From assembly GCF_003967535.1 (NCBI RefSeq), contig NZ_BIFR01000001.1:921493-985492 (forward strand): a stretch of DNA of 64,000 nt. Reading direction: 5' to 3'. The number at the start of each line of letters is the position of its first letter. Position 1 is the stretch's first letter. Shown here in pieces: positions 38,766 through 48,309 of the stretch. Source of the DNA: Tengunoibacter tsumagoiensis (GTDB lineage Bacteria; Chloroflexota; Ktedonobacteria; Ktedonobacterales; Ktedonobacteraceae). The notes under the pieces were generated by a model that did no database searches, was not told the origin of the DNA, and was given only the letters and a program-made list of their open reading frames with translations. Made by a program: the position numbers and the translations under genes.

Positions 38766-41222
38766 CTACCAGCGGCGCTCGGGTGGACGCTGACCAAAGC
38801 CCCCTTCACGACGGGGACCCGGGCCACCCTGTCCCTGACGATTGGGAGGGCCCATAGGGCGGCGCTGGCCGAAGCCACCACCACTACTATTATTGCGGTC
38901 GCCATAGCCACTGTTGCGGTCGCGATCGCCATAGCCGCCACGGTCGCGTCCGCCGCCTGCGTTATAGCCGCCGCGATCACCACCATAGCCAGGGCCTCCT
39001 GAGCGTTGTCCACCATTATCGCGGTCGCGATTCATGCCATAGCCACCGGGGCCGCCGCGATTGGGGCCGCCACGATTGGGGCCACCGCGACTGGGTCCAC
39101 GGTCCTGATCCATCTCAGCCTGAGAGGGCATCTCACCGCTGAGAGCAGCGCGGCGTGACAGATTGACACGGCCCTGACCATCGACCTCGATCACCATTAC
39201 AGTAATCTCATCGCCAATCGAGACCACATCCTCTGGACGCATCACCTGGTAATCGGCCAGCTGTGATGTCCGGACCAGCCCCTCCTTACCAGGAAGAATC
39301 TCAACAAAGCAGCCAAAGTCTACAATACGGCGGACGGTACCCGTATAGATGTGCCCAACCTCAACCTCTTCGGTAAGAGCGCGAACTGCATCGAAGGCAC
39401 GCTGCATAGATTCGCCAGAGACCGCTGAGATATTCACTGAGCCATCATCCTCGATATCCAGCTTGGCACCGCTCTCTTCCTGGATCTTGCGGATAGTCTT
39501 ACCGCCCGGTCCGATGACAGCACCAATCTTATCTGGATTAATCTTCAGTGTCTGAATGCGAGGAGCAAAGGCCGAGAGCTCTTCACGGGGAGCATCGATG
39601 GTATCGAGCATCTTCTCCATGATAAACATGCGACCCTCACGAGCCTGTTCGAGGGCCTTGCTCATAATCTCGTACGTGATACCCTTCACTTTAATATCCA
39701 TCTGGAGGGCAGTCACGCCATCGGCAGTACCAGCAACCTTGAAGTCCATATCGCCCAGGGCATCTTCGATCCCCTGGATATCGCTAAGAACGGCCCATTT
39801 GCCAGCGCGCTCACCTTCGCCAGTGATTAAGCCCATTGCCACACCAGCGACCGGCGCATGAATTGGTACACCAGCATCCATCAGGGCCAGCGTTGTGCCA
39901 CAGACCGAGCCCATCGAAGTCGAACCATTGGAAGAAAGAATATCCGAAACGGCTCGAATCGTATAGGGGAAATCGGACTGCGAAGGGATCACAGCAGCGA
40001 TTGCGCGTTCAGCGAGTGCGCCATGACCGATCTCGCGGCGGCCAGGTCCGCGCAGAGGTTTGCTCTCACCAGTGGAATAAGGGGGGAAATTATAGTGGTG
40101 CATAAAGCGCTTCTTCTCGCCTACACCCAGCCCATCGAGAATCTGCTCATCGCCAGGCGAGCCCAGCGTCACAACGCTGAGAACCTGCGTTTGACCACGG
40201 GTAAAGATCGCCGAGCCATGTGTACGAGGTAGGAGACCAACCTCACAATTGATCGGGCGAATCGTCTTTAGATCGCGACCATCCGGGCGATTACCGTGAT
40301 CCAGAATATTATTGCGAACATACGCCTTGAGAGCCTTCTCATAGAACGTAATGATCTCTTTTAAGCGCTCAGGATATTGAGCACCCAGCTCAGTAATCAG
40401 GTCATCCTGTACCAGACTGAGAGCAGCAGAGCGAGAGGCCTTATCGGTGCTATTGACCGCAGCCTCAAAGCGAGGGAGAACGAACTCATTGACCTTATTC
40501 TGGAGCTCCTCATCGGCAGGAGGTGGAGAGAAAGGGCGTTTAGCGCGGCCATTAGCGTGGGCCAGCTTCTCTTGTAGTTTAATAATATCCTGCAAAGCCT
40601 CATGCCCGACGCGAACCGCCTCCAGCATCAGCTCCTCAGGTAGCTCCTTTGCGCCTGCCTCAACCATCATCACGGCATCAGCGGTGCCAGCGATAGCGAG
40701 ATCCAGACGGCTCTGCTCCATTTGTGACTCAAGAGGATTGATCACAAACTGATCATCGATATATCCAACGCGAACCGCCCCAACCGGACCCTGAAAAGGA
40801 ATATCAGATACACTGAGGGCGGCGGAAGCTCCGACGATACCCAGAATATCATAATCATTTTCCTGATCAACCGAGAGGACCGTAATCACAATCTGGACAT
40901 CGTTGCGGTAACCCTTGGGGAAGAGGGGACGAAGCGGACGATCGGCGAGGCGACAAGAGAGGATTGCGTGTTCAGTAGCGCGACCTTCGCGTTTGATAAA
41001 CCCACCAGGAATCTTGCCAGCGGCGTACATGCGTTCTTCTACATCAACAGTAAGAGGGAAAAAGTCAATGCCTTCACGAGGCTCATCGCTACCAACCACA
41101 GTTGCTAGTAAAACGGTTTCTCCGTAGCGCACCAACACTGCGCCACTACTTTGTTCTGCTACCCGACCGGTCTCTATGCTCATAACCCGGCCGCCGATAA
41201 CAGCTTCTTGACGGTGAATCAT
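38766..41222 (-). CDS. pnp: polyribonucleotide nucleotidyltransferase with long RGG tail
   Basis: PNPase degrades RNA 3' to 5' phosphorolytically. 818 residues from the ATG at 41222, which has a GGAGGA site 4 bases away; a further upstream ATG at 41243 lacks one. Two RNase PH domains, then KH ([20 protein letters not shown]) and S1 ([20 protein letters not shown]) domains. The last ~120 residues are an unusual Gly/Arg/Asn/Asp-rich tail (repeats of RGGP, YGDRD), absent from E. coli PNPase. It lies downstream of rpsO, the common rpsO-pnp order. Confidence 0.96.
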   Translation of the reverse strand: MIHRQEAVIGGRVMSIETGRVAEQSSGAVLVRYGETVLLATVVGSDEPREGIDFFPLTVDVEERMYAAGKIPGGFIKREGRATEHAILSCRLADRPLRPLFPKGYRNDVQIVITVLSVDQENDYDILGIVGASAALSVSDIPFQGPVGAVRVGYIDDQFVINPLESQMEQSRLDLAIAGTADAVMMVEAGAKELPEELMLEAVRVGHEALQDIIKLQEKLAHANGRAKRPFSPPPADEELQNKVNEFVLPRFEAAVNSTDKASRSAALSLVQDDLITELGAQYPERLKEIITFYEKALKAYVRNNILDHGNRPDGRDLKTIRPINCEVGLLPRTHGSAIFTRGQTQVLSVVTLGSPGDEQILDGLGVGEKKRFMHHYNFPPYSTGESKPLRGPGRREIGHGALAERAIAAVIPSQSDFPYTIRAVSDILSSNGSTSMGSVCGTTLALMDAGVPIHAPVAGVAMGLITGEGERAGKWAVLSDIQGIEDALGDMDFKVAGTADGVTALQMDIKVKGITYEIMSKALEQAREGRMFIMEKMLDTIDAPREELSAFAPRIQTLKINPDKIGAVIGPGGKTIRKIQEESGAKLDIEDDGSVNISAVSGESMQRAFDAVRALTEEVEVGHIYTGTVRRIVDFGCFVEILPGKEGLVRTSQLADYQVMRPEDVVSIGDEITVMVIEVDGQGRVNLSRRAALSGEMPSQAEMDQDRGPSRGGPNRGGPNRGGPGGYGMNRDRDNGGQRSGGPGYGGDRGGYNAGGGRDRGGYGDRDRNSGYGDRNNSSGGGFGQRRPMGPPNRQGQGGPGPRREGGFGQRPPERRW

Positions 41223-41612
41223 ATTTCCTCCGATAATTGGCACCCTATTCGTAATTTGTTCTGTCTGCCTGATCTCTATCTACCCATGCTTGAGGAGTCA
41301 TGAACTGCTCAGCGTACGTTCGCAAACACATTGGGTGCAACCACTCTTACAAATGTACTCTCTAACATACGTATTGTACAACCGTATTGCTCTTTACTGC
41401 GGAACCCTGGCTGTGTGTTGATGGCTTACCTTGTTTCTGGCGAATGGGGGTCTGTTTATTTCTTCGTCTACGTCGTTTCTTTTCGTCGCGTCACGCTTTA
41501 ACAAATGCATTTGCTTGGGTAAGTGGAGAAAGATGGAGCAGCGGTCGGGCATAACGAACGTATACAGCGCGTGCGCCATGCCGCGCCGACCGCATCCACA
41601 GCAACCCCTGGA
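41223..41612 (-). other. rpsO-pnp intergenic region
   Basis: 390 bases, longer than usual for this pair. No gene; a 12-bp palindrome CAAATGCATTTG near 41500 is the only clear symmetry. In other bacteria PNPase controls its own mRNA in this leader; a processing stem was not convincingly identified. Confidence 0.4.
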
Positions 41613-41900
41613 CTATGCGCGAGGTCCCAGCTTTGCCCGCAGGCCAAGCTTGGCAACGAGGGCGCGATAGCGATCTGGGCTTTTTTTACTCAGATATGCA
41701 AGCAGACGTCGGCGTTGCCCGACTAACATCATCAGGCCCCGACGTGAGTGGAGGTCATGCTTATGAATCTTCAGGTGCTCTGTTAGCTGATTGATACGAG
41801 TGGTCAAGATCGAGACCTGGACCTCAGGGGAGCCAGTATCTGTTTCGTGGATCTGAGCATTCGTAATTACTTCAGTTTTTGCTTCAACAGTCAATGCCAC
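41613..41900 (-). CDS. rpsO: 30S ribosomal protein S15
   Basis: 95 residues, slightly longer than the usual 88-89 at the C-terminus (extra LRAKLGPRA). Core motifs of S15 are clear: [31 protein letters not shown] and RRRLLAYL. It binds the central domain of 16S rRNA early in assembly. A good AGGTGAT site precedes the ATG. Transcribed leftward, ahead of pnp. Confidence 0.97.
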   Translation of the reverse strand: MALTVEAKTEVITNAQIHETDTGSPEVQVSILTTRINQLTEHLKIHKHDLHSRRGLMMLVGQRRRLLAYLSKKSPDRYRALVAKLGLRAKLGPRA

Positions 41901-42237
41901 GCTTTTAAATCACCTCCAGTGTACTAAGGTGGGAAATGAAAAAGATCCTTTGGAGCATTTAGAAGTGGCGATTGAGGCCCTTTAACATTCTAATCTCTGC
42001 TGTCCGTAGACCAGCACCACTTCTGCCGCTGAATCAAAAGCCGTATGGCAGAGAGGAAATGTTCTCTAAACGCAAGGAAGTATTACTCGTTCGCATTATA
42101 ACATGGATAGCTCAGGGGCGCAATGGAACTTCTGTCTCCAGAAGAGTGGCCCTGGATCCGACCAGTGAGAAGGCGAACCAGATGGAGAAGAGGGCACCCC
42201 GAGGGGTACCCTTCTCTTTAATCCAGAGGGGGGATTG
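41901..42237. other. rplL-rpsO intergenic region
   Basis: 337 bases between rplL and rpsO, without a gene. It must hold the rplL transcript end and probably an rpsO promoter; rpoBC is not here. Confidence 0.5.
42186..42217 (-). terminator. hairpin after rplL
   Basis: A 14-bp stem (42186-42201 with 42204-42217, one bulge) starts 20 bases beyond the rplL stop. No T-run follows on the minus strand, so it may be a processing or stabilising stem rather than an intrinsic terminator. Confidence 0.55.
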
Positions 42238-42621
42238 TTACTTAACGGTAACTTTCGCACCAACCTCGGCCAGTTTAGCAGCGATCTTGTCGGCCTCTTC
42301 CTTCGAGACACCCTCTTTAACAGCCTTAGGGGCCTCGTCAACAACAGCCTTTGCCTCTTTCAGGCCCAGGCCGGTCAGCTCGCGGACGACTTTGATGACG
42401 TTGATCTTGTTCGCACCGACCTCGGTCAGGATGGCGTCGAACTCAGTCTGCTCTTCAACTGGAGCAGCAGGAGCAGCCTCAGCAGCAGCGGCAGCAGGAG
42501 CAGCAGCAGCAGAGACGGGAGCAGCGCTTACGCCCCATTTCTCCTGCAAGGTCTTGGTGAGCTCAACGAGCTCAAGAACGTTCAACTTTTCAATCTCAGC
42601 AATGATGGTATCTAAAGCCAT
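42238..42621 (-). CDS. rplL: 50S ribosomal protein L7/L12
   Basis: 127 residues. N-terminal dimerisation domain ([15 protein letters not shown]), an Ala-rich hinge (about 37-58) and the C-terminal factor-binding domain ([20 protein letters not shown]). It forms the flexible ribosomal stalk that recruits EF-Tu and EF-G. An AGGAGGAT site precedes it. It follows rplJ by 18 bases and is co-transcribed with it under the L10 leader. Confidence 0.97.
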   Translation of the reverse strand: MALDTIIAEIEKLNVLELVELTKTLQEKWGVSAAPVSAAAAPAAAAAEAAPAAPVEEQTEFDAILTEVGANKINVIKVVRELTGLGLKEAKAVVDEAPKAVKEGVSKEEADKIAAKLAEVGAKVTVK

Positions 42622-42639
42622 GGTCGTATCCTCCTAATA

Positions 42640-43179
42640 TTATTCGGCAGATGTGCCGCCGTTCAGTTGTTCTGCACGGGCCTGGAAAATGTAACAAAGA
42701 TCACGTAAGGGAGCGGTCAAGAGACCGTAAGTGCTGGCCAGAGGACCCTGAACGGTGCCCACGACTTGAGCGCGTGCATTGTTTTTTCCGCCAGGGAGCT
42801 TGCCAATTTTCTCGAGTTGATCGGCGGTTAAGGCGCGACCACCCAGGATGCCGGACTTCAAGACAGCGATTTTGGAACCGCTGACAAAGTCCACGACCGC
42901 CTTAGCAGCGGCCACCTCATCATCATAGCCGAACGCAACAGTCGTCTGACCCTGGAGAATTTTGGTATCCAGTTCATTCATATTATTGCGCTCTGAGGCG
43001 ATGCGTAGGAGAGTGTTTTTTGCGACCTGGAGTTCGATCTTTGAGGCACGCATTTTGGCGCGTAACTCGCTCATATCTTTAACAGTCATGCCCTGTGTCT
43101 GCACCAGAATTGCGATCTGGGCGCGACCGAGCTTCTCTGTCAACTCCTCGATCTTTTCTGACTTTGCTTGTGTTGGCAT
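42640..43179 (-). CDS. rplJ: 50S ribosomal protein L10
   Basis: 179 residues. The L10 core (KSEKIEELTEKLGRAQIAIL, MRASKIELQVAKNTLLRIA) is clear. It anchors L7/L12 dimers to 23S rRNA and, in complex with them, binds the rplJL leader to control its own synthesis. That leader, with a terminator hairpin, is present at 43220-43487, so attenuation by L10-L12 is likely. AAGGAGGAAG precedes the ATG. Confidence 0.97.
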   Translation of the reverse strand: MPTQAKSEKIEELTEKLGRAQIAILVQTQGMTVKDMSELRAKMRASKIELQVAKNTLLRIASERNNMNELDTKILQGQTTVAFGYDDEVAAAKAVVDFVSGSKIAVLKSGILGGRALTADQLEKIGKLPGGKNNARAQVVGTVQGPLASTYGLLTAPLRDLCYIFQARAEQLNGGTSAE

Positions 43180-43219
43180 AGGTTTGCTCTTCCTCCTTCC
43201 CCGAAGAATCGCGGCTCAT

Positions 43220-43248
43220 AAAAAAAAGCCTTCAGATCATCCGAAGGC
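43220..43248 (-). terminator. attenuator hairpin in the L10 leader
   Basis: On the minus strand a GCCTTC...GAAGGC stem (43248-43228) is followed by eight T residues (43227-43220), 40 bases ahead of rplJ. It is a textbook intrinsic terminator placed before the operon. Confidence 0.9.
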
Positions 43249-43487
43249 GAGAGAGAGGTCTATTCCATGAGGACAGGGAAACGCAAGCACAGAGGCACAG
43301 CATAACCTGCTAGAATAGTCATCCCCTCGGCAAGCCGATCTGGCAAACAGCCTCTCGCTTAGATGCCTTGCGGCATACTTGCTGTCTTCGGTCGATGGTG
43401 TGAGATATATTCAATTGGACATGTAGACCGGGGTCCACACAGCAATGAAATAGCATTGTAAAAAGTCGCCACGTTTAGTGGACAACC
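43220..43487 (-). ncRNA. ribosomal protein L10 leader
   Basis: The minus strand between the promoter and rplJ carries the conserved L10-leader segment ACCGAAGACAGCAAGT (around 43380-43400) with nearby stems (GATCGGCTTGCCGAGGGGAT). It ends in the attenuator hairpin. This is the L10(L12)4 binding leader known from many bacteria (Rfam L10_leader family). Exact ends are approximate. Confidence 0.85.
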
Positions 43488-43493
43488 TCAGGG

Positions 43494-43522
43494 AGTATAG
43501 CAGATCTGTCCGCTCTTGTAAA
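43494..43522 (-). promoter_or_regulatory. promoter of the rplJL operon
   Basis: On the minus strand TTTACA (43522-43517) and TATACT (43499-43494) are separated by 17 bases, immediately upstream of the L10 leader. Confidence 0.8.
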
Positions 43523-43590
43523 GAGGGAGAGCCGGGGAAAAGTACGCTTCTTGTTTTGCAACGTCATCCTTTTCCATTTTCCAGTGAGCT

Positions 43591-43755
43591 ATGGAGGGGC
43601 TCACAGAGCGGAGTGAGAGCAGAGGAAAGAGGCAAGCGACTTTCCCTACTTTACATTGTATGATGTGTGTTTTTATGTGGAAGATAGCAAAAGCAGTAGG
43701 GAAGGTAGCTTGTCTCCTTCCAGATTGTGAAGCTCGACAATGCCAGCCCCACCAT
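43591..43755. repeat. palindromic repeat family 1, copy 1
   Basis: About 165 nt. Starts ATGGAGGGGCTCACAGAGCG. Internal arms CCCTACTT and AGTAGGG can fold it into a long hairpin. The right end (AGCCCCACCAT) is degraded compared with copy 2. No protein of known kind is encoded. Confidence 0.85.
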
Positions 43756-43777
43756 AACATCATTTCCCTATTAAGCC

Positions 43778-43942
43778 ATGGAGGGGCTCACAGAGCGGAG
43801 TGGGACCAGAGGAAAGAGACAAGCGGCTTTCCCTACTTGACATTGATTTATGTTTAAAATAGAGCAAGAAATGATAAGACAAGTAGGGCAGGTCGCTTGT
43901 CTCCTGCCTAATTGTGAAGCTCCGCTGTGTGAGCCCCTCCAT
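43778..43942. repeat. palindromic repeat family 1, copy 2
   Basis: Imperfect inverted repeat over its whole 165 nt. Outer arms ATGGAGGGGCTCACA and TGTGAGCCCCTCCAT pair, as do AGACAAGCG (43817-43825) with CGCTTGTCT (43894-43902) and CCCTACTT (43831-43838) with AAGTAGGG (43881-43888). Resembles a non-autonomous palindromic element. Confidence 0.88.
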
Positions 43943-43977
43943 AGCATCCTGTCCCATGTTCCGTTTCCCATTGAGCT

Positions 43978-44008
43978 ATGGAGGGGTGACCAGAGCGGAA
44001 TAGAGAAC
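43978..44008. repeat. palindromic repeat family 1, partial copy 3
   Basis: Only the left end is present (ATGGAGGGG, then CCAGAGCGGA). The same TTCCCATTGAGCT-like flank precedes it as before the other copies. Confidence 0.7.
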
Positions 44009-44084
44009 AGAATAACATGAGGCGAGCATGTTGCATATTACGCAACATACTCGCCTCATAATGATTGTCTGTGGTAATGACAGG

Positions 44085-44795
44085 TTACGGCTTCAGGGCC
44101 ATAGCGCTAGTGACATCCAGGCGAATGCTGGGAGACATGGTGGAAGAGAGCACCACACTCTTAACATACGTTCCTTTAGCGCCGCTGGGGCGAGCGCGCA
44201 GGACAGAGTCCACCACCGAAGTGATATTCGCCAGCAATGCATCCTCACTGAACGACATCTTGCCAGCAGGGATATGGAGAAGAGCAGTCTTATCGACTTT
44301 AAACTCAACGCGGCCAGCCTTGACATCGCGGATCGTTTTGGCCAGATCCATCGTAATCGTACCGGCTTTTGGGCTAGGCATCAGGCCTCGGGGTCCCAAT
44401 TTTTTACCGAGGCGACCAACTTTACCCATGACATCGGGAGTCGCGATAGCGACATCAAAACCGAGCCAATCGGCTTCAATCTGCTTAATGATATCATCGA
44501 GGCCAACGAAATCGGCACCAGCCGCCTCGGCCTCAGCAGCCTTTTCGCCCTGAGCGAAGACCAACACTTTGACCTCTTTACCGGTACCAGCGGGCAGCAT
44601 AGCGACACCGCGGACCATCTGGTCAGCATGGCGTGGATCGACACCAAGCTTCATGTGGATCTCGATCGTCGAATCGAACTTCGTAAAGCTCATTTTTTTG
44701 AGGAGTGAGATGGCCTCAGCAGGCTCATACAACTTCTCTGGATCGACCAGCTTAGCGGCCTCCAGATATTTTTTACCGTGAATTTTAGTTGCCAT
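44085..44795 (-). CDS. rplA: 50S ribosomal protein L1
   Basis: 236 residues from the ATG at 44795, which has an AAGGAGGGC site; the frame is open further upstream, but that part overlaps rplK. L1 signatures: KFDSTIEIHMKLGVDPRHAD and GRLGKKLGPRGLMPSPKAGT. It binds 23S rRNA at the mobile stalk and represses its own mRNA in many bacteria. Last gene of the rplK-rplA pair, 52 bases after rplK. Confidence 0.97.
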   Translation of the reverse strand: MATKIHGKKYLEAAKLVDPEKLYEPAEAISLLKKMSFTKFDSTIEIHMKLGVDPRHADQMVRGVAMLPAGTGKEVKVLVFAQGEKAAEAEAAGADFVGLDDIIKQIEADWLGFDVAIATPDVMGKVGRLGKKLGPRGLMPSPKAGTITMDLAKTIRDVKAGRVEFKVDKTALLHIPAGKMSFSEDALLANITSVVDSVLRARPSGAKGTYVKSVVLSSTMSPSIRLDVTSAMALKP

Positions 44796-44847
44796 GGTCT
44801 TTGTTGCCCTCCTTGTGGCAATAACCGCAGTGACTTTCGGGCAAGCC

Positions 44848-45270
44848 CTATTCGATAGTAATACCCATGCTACGAGCGGTACCGGCGATTGTGCGCTCAG
44901 CGCCTTCGATATCGATAGCATTGAGGTCTTTAAACTTCAGCTCAGCGATCTCACGTAATTTTGCCTGAGAGATCGAGCCCACCTTGTTCTTATTCGGGGT
45001 AGCAGAGCCCTTCTGCCCACCGATAGCGGCTTTCAGCAGATCGGGAACGGGTGGAGTTTTGGTAACGAACGTGAAAGAACGGTCTTCAAAAATGGTGATC
45101 TCGGCAGGGATAACCATACCAACCTGTTCGGCGGTACGAGCGTTATATTCCTTACAGAACATCATCAGGTTGATGCCGTGGGGTCCAAGCGCAGTACCGA
45201 TTGGGGGTGCTGGCGTGGCTTTACCGGCAGAAATTTGCAGCTTTACAACTGCTTTAATACGCTTTGCCAT
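44848..45270 (-). CDS. rplK: 50S ribosomal protein L11
   Basis: 140 residues, canonical length. Starts with [20 protein letters not shown] and keeps [19 protein letters not shown] and the C-terminal rRNA-binding domain (GTARSMGI). It shapes the GTPase-associated centre and is the target of thiostrepton-type antibiotics. It follows nusG by 31 bases, in the standard secE-nusG-rplK-rplA order. Confidence 0.97.
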   Translation of the reverse strand: MAKRIKAVVKLQISAGKATPAPPIGTALGPHGINLMMFCKEYNARTAEQVGMVIPAEITIFEDRSFTFVTKTPPVPDLLKAAIGGQKGSATPNKNKVGSISQAKLREIAELKFKDLNAIDIEGAERTIAGTARSMGITIE

Positions 45271-45301
45271 AACTTAACTCCTCAACTGGAAAGGTGATAC
45301 C

Positions 45302-45871
45302 TTAGATCTTCTCCACCTGGAGGAAATCCAGGACCACCGGGGTCTCGCGACCGAAAAATGAGACAAGCACAGTCACTTTATTACGATCCATATTAATATC
45401 GTTAACCGTGCCAATAAATTCGGTGAACGGGCCATCGATCACACGAACACTCTGGCCTTTAGAGAAATTGACCTTCGCCTTTGGCTTCTCAGTCTCCTGA
45501 GTCACCTGTTTAAGGATGGTGTGCACTTCATGTTCTTGGAGGGGAACGGGTTTTGTTCCCGAGCCCACAAAGCTGGTCACCCCAGGTGTGTTACGTACGA
45601 CATACCAGGCTTCATCACTCATAATCATCTCCACCAGCACATAACCGGGGAAGACTTTGCGTTGAACTGTGCGCCGCTGTCCCTGTTTAATCTCGACTTC
45701 TTCTTCCATGGGCACGATCACCCGGAAGATTTTGTTTCGCATATCCATGGAAGCGATGCGAGCTTCGAGATGGCTTCTCACCTTATTCTCATAGCCTGAA
45801 TATGTATGGATGGCATACCAGGCACGCTTCTCTTCTGGCTGTTCTTTTTCGCTGGTACGTTCTGTAACCAC
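45302..45871 (-). CDS. nusG: transcription antitermination factor NusG
   Basis: 189 residues: NGN domain (WYAIHTYSGYENKVRSHLEA, KVFPGYVLVEM) and a C-terminal KOW domain (GQSVRVIDGPFTEFIGTV). It binds RNA polymerase and couples transcription to Rho or to ribosomes. A charged ~14-residue N-terminal extension precedes the NGN domain. Lies between secE and rplK. Confidence 0.97.
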   Translation of the reverse strand: MVTERTSEKEQPEEKRAWYAIHTYSGYENKVRSHLEARIASMDMRNKIFRVIVPMEEEVEIKQGQRRTVQRKVFPGYVLVEMIMSDEAWYVVRNTPGVTSFVGSGTKPVPLQEHEVHTILKQVTQETEKPKAKVNFSKGQSVRVIDGPFTEFIGTVNDINMDRNKVTVLVSFFGRETPVVLDFLQVEKI

Positions 45872-45904
45872 AGCAAATCCCTTCTTGCTATCCCGATGAC
45901 GAAG

Positions 45905-46297
45905 CTACTTACCGCCAGTAATAAGAAGGAAGAGACGAAACAGCCCAAGGTCCAGCAGGGCCAATATCCCGCCAATTACAACGGAGATAGCAACGACTGC
46001 CACCGTCATGTTTCTGGCTTGTAAGAAGGTCGGCCAAGTCACCTTATGACGGAGCTCATAATAAGCGTCAATTAGAAAGCGACCGAATTTGTTATTGCGC
46101 AGAGGAGCAAGAATGGACGACTGGGTTTTCTTTCCATCGCGACGGACGGTAGCCTTCTTGTCTTGATTTGTAGACACGCGACTATCCTCTTTTGCCGAAG
46201 CCTTGACGCTTTTCATAACCTGTGCTTCACCGGAAGGAAGCTCGGTAACCTGACTTCGACCTGTAACTTTTTTCTTCTCGGTCATATTCTTTGCCAC
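45905..46297 (-). CDS. secE: preprotein translocase subunit SecE
   Basis: 130 residues, about twice the length of Gram-positive SecE because of a polar N-terminal extension of ~70 residues. The SecE signature is FLIDAYYELRHKVTWPTFLQ followed by one membrane helix (about 98-125). It is the essential clamp of SecY. Met5 is an alternative start. Position between rpmG and nusG supports the call. Confidence 0.93.
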   Translation of the reverse strand: MAKNMTEKKKVTGRSQVTELPSGEAQVMKSVKASAKEDSRVSTNQDKKATVRRDGKKTQSSILAPLRNNKFGRFLIDAYYELRHKVTWPTFLQARNMTVAVVAISVVIGGILALLDLGLFRLFLLITGGK

Positions 46298-46366
46298 GTT
46301 AAACCTTTCTGATCAGCAGCGATCGGACCCTAGCTCAACGCACTAGCGGATACGCTATGCTACTTC

Positions 46367-46537
46367 TTACTTGGTCTCACGATGAGGCGCAGGTACCTGA
46401 CAGGTGTTGCAATACTTTCTCAACTCGAGGCGCTCGGGATTGTTTTTCTTGTTCTTGGAGGTGGTGTAATTGCGGCTTTTGCAGGTTGTGCAAGCCAATG
46501 TCACCACAATGCGATTCTCTTTGCTTTTGCTAGCCAT
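46367..46537 (-). CDS. rpmG: 50S ribosomal protein L33
   Basis: 56 residues read by hand: [20 protein letters not shown] at the start, with two CxxC pairs (CTTC, CNTC) that bind zinc. The family motif [20 protein letters not shown] is complete. An GGAGAA site is 5 bases upstream. It sits between tuf and secE, the usual place in Gram-positive and Chloroflexi genomes. Confidence 0.96.
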   Translation of the reverse strand: MASKSKENRIVVTLACTTCKSRNYTTSKNKKNNPERLELRKYCNTCQVPAPHRETK

Positions 46538-46664
46538 AATTTTCTCCGTTTACATGTTTGGCGTTTGGCTTGCTGCTTATTCAGGTTATGATTTTAGGAA
46601 TGGACACCGCTGATAACACAGTGGGCGCAATGCAATTGCTTGCGCCCACGAACATGTCTAAACC

Positions 46665-47870
46665 TTAGTTAATGACCTGTGTGCAGATGCCAGCGCCAAC
46701 GGTACGTCCACCTTCGCGAATGGCGAACTTTACGCCCTCTTCCATCGCAACCGGCTGGATCAACTCGACTGTCATCTCGATGTTATCGCCAGGCATAACC
46801 ATCTCAACCCCTTCAGGCAGCTTGATCGAACCAGTCACGTCCGTGGTACGAACGTAGAACTGAGGGCGATAGCCGTTGAAGAATGGGGTGTGGCGGCCGC
46901 CCTCTTCTTTCGAGAGGACATACACCTGGGCTTTGAAGTTTTTGTGGGGTTTGATCGAGCCCGGCTTTGCCAGGACCTGACCACGCTCGATATCCGTACG
47001 CTCAACACCACGCAGCAGACAGCCAACGTTGTCGCCAGCCATACCCTGATCCAGGGTCTTCTGGAACATTTCAACGCCGGTGACGACGACGGTGCGGACA
47101 TCCTCGCGCATGCCGATGATCTCGATGTTCTCGCCAACCTTCACAATACCGCGCTCGATACGTCCGGTGGCCACGGTACCGCGACCTTTGATACCGAAGA
47201 CGTCTTCAACGGGCATCAAGAAAGGCTGATCGGTGGCACGTGGGGGATCAGGAATGTAGCTATCGACGGCATCCATCAACTCCCAGATGCACTTGGCACC
47301 AGGATCGTTGCGGGAGAGATCGCCTTTGCTTTCCAGAGCACCCAGAGCGGAGCCACGGATGACGGGAACGTCATCGCCAGGGAAGCGATACTTGGAGAGC
47401 AGCTCACGGACTTCCAGCTCGACCAGTTCCAGCAGCTCTTCGTCTTCCATCATATCAACTTTATTCAAGAAGACCACCATCGCTGGGACTTCTACCTGCT
47501 CGGCAAGCAGAACGTGCTCGCGGGTCTGAGGCATAGGGCCATCAGGGGCGCTCACGACCAGGATCGCGCCGTCCATCTGGGCTGCGCCGGTGATCATGTT
47601 CTTAATATAGTCAGCGTGGCCTGGGCAGTCGACGTGTGCATAGTGACGCTTCTCGGTCTCATACTCGAGGTGAGCGATAGCGATAGTGATACCGCGCTCG
47701 CGCTCTTCGGGAGCTTTGTCGATCTGGTCAAATGCAGTGTAATTGGCAAGCTTGGCTGCAGCCAGCACCTTCGTGATAGCAGCAGTCAGGGTCGTCTTAC
47801 CATGGTCAATGTGGCCAATCGTTCCTACGTTCACGTGTGGCTTTGTCCGCTCGAACTTTTTCTTAGCCAT
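46665..47870 (-). CDS. tuf: elongation factor Tu
   Basis: 401 residues with G1 [10 protein letters not shown]3 DCPGHADY, G4 NKVDM and G5 SAL. Domains II and III are complete and end in [12 protein letters not shown]-Tu delivers aminoacyl-tRNA to the ribosome. It follows tRNA-Tyr and tRNA-Thr on the same strand, a classical arrangement (E. coli tufB operon), so co-transcription with them is likely. Confidence 0.98.
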   Translation of the reverse strand: MAKKKFERTKPHVNVGTIGHIDHGKTTLTAAITKVLAAAKLANYTAFDQIDKAPEERERGITIAIAHLEYETEKRHYAHVDCPGHADYIKNMITGAAQMDGAILVVSAPDGPMPQTREHVLLAEQVEVPAMVVFLNKVDMMEDEELLELVELEVRELLSKYRFPGDDVPVIRGSALGALESKGDLSRNDPGAKCIWELMDAVDSYIPDPPRATDQPFLMPVEDVFGIKGRGTVATGRIERGIVKVGENIEIIGMREDVRTVVVTGVEMFQKTLDQGMAGDNVGCLLRGVERTDIERGQVLAKPGSIKPHKNFKAQVYVLSKEEGGRHTPFFNGYRPQFYVRTTDVTGSIKLPEGVEMVMPGDNIEMTVELIQPVAMEEGVKFAIREGGRTVGAGICTQVIN

Positions 47871-48126
47871 TTCCTACTGTGGCTCCTTCTGCAATCCTGC
47901 TTACGATCAGATAGCAATGGGTATAGACATGCAGCAGCCGCCCCCTGTGTCTGATCGTCTCAACAAAGAAAAAACCTACCTCATGCATTAAAATGTATGG
48001 GGAGGTGACGATCATTCAGAAGACGGCAGCAAAAAGATTCTTATACTCTTCGCGGAATTCCTTGCCGATGGGGGAAGGTCTCAAGTGAAGGTACTCAGAC
48101 CCTGATCTCATCCAAGAAACCACGGG

Positions 48127-48198
48127 AGCCCGTGATGGGATTTGAACCCATGACCTCATTCTTACCAAGAATGTGCGCTACCCCTGCGCCACACGGGC
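48127..48198 (-). tRNA. tRNA-Thr (GGT)
   Basis: 72 nt. Acceptor GCCCGTG/CACGGGC, anticodon arm CATTC-TTGGTAA-GAATG (anticodon GGT), and T arm ATGGG-TTCAAAT-CCCAT. CCA is not encoded. Confidence 0.96.
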
Positions 48199-48228
48199 AA
48201 TCTTTAACCCACACTACTGTGTGGTGGG

Positions 48229-48309
48229 TGGGCAGTGGAGGATTCGAACCTCCGAAGCTCTCGCAACTGATTTACAGTCAGTCCCATTTGGCCACTTTGG
48301 TAACTGCCC
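48229..48309 (-). tRNA. tRNA-Tyr (GTA)
   Basis: 81 nt with the long variable arm of tRNA-Tyr. Acceptor GGGCAGT/ACTGCCC; anticodon arm ACTGA-CTGTAAA-TCAGT (anticodon GTA); T arm GGAGG-TTCGAAT-CCTCC. CCA is not encoded. Confidence 0.96.

Noticed and set aside
41394..41726. Small frames in the rpsO-pnp spacer
   Set aside because: No ribosome sites or conserved sequence; partly antisense to rpsO.
43488..43971. Several 65-91 residue open frames in the palindromic repeats
   Set aside because: They lie on both strands of the same hairpin repeats and have no conserved content.
44796..44921. N-terminal extension of rplA
   Set aside because: Overlaps rplK; the ATG at 44795 has a strong ribosome site and the L1 family begins there.
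46298..46366. Possible tRNA-Trp between rpmG and secE
   Set aside because: Checked because some genomes have one here; no cloverleaf forms.
46890..47954. 354-residue frame antisense to tuf
   Set aside because: A shadow of tuf codon usage; tuf on the other strand is certain.
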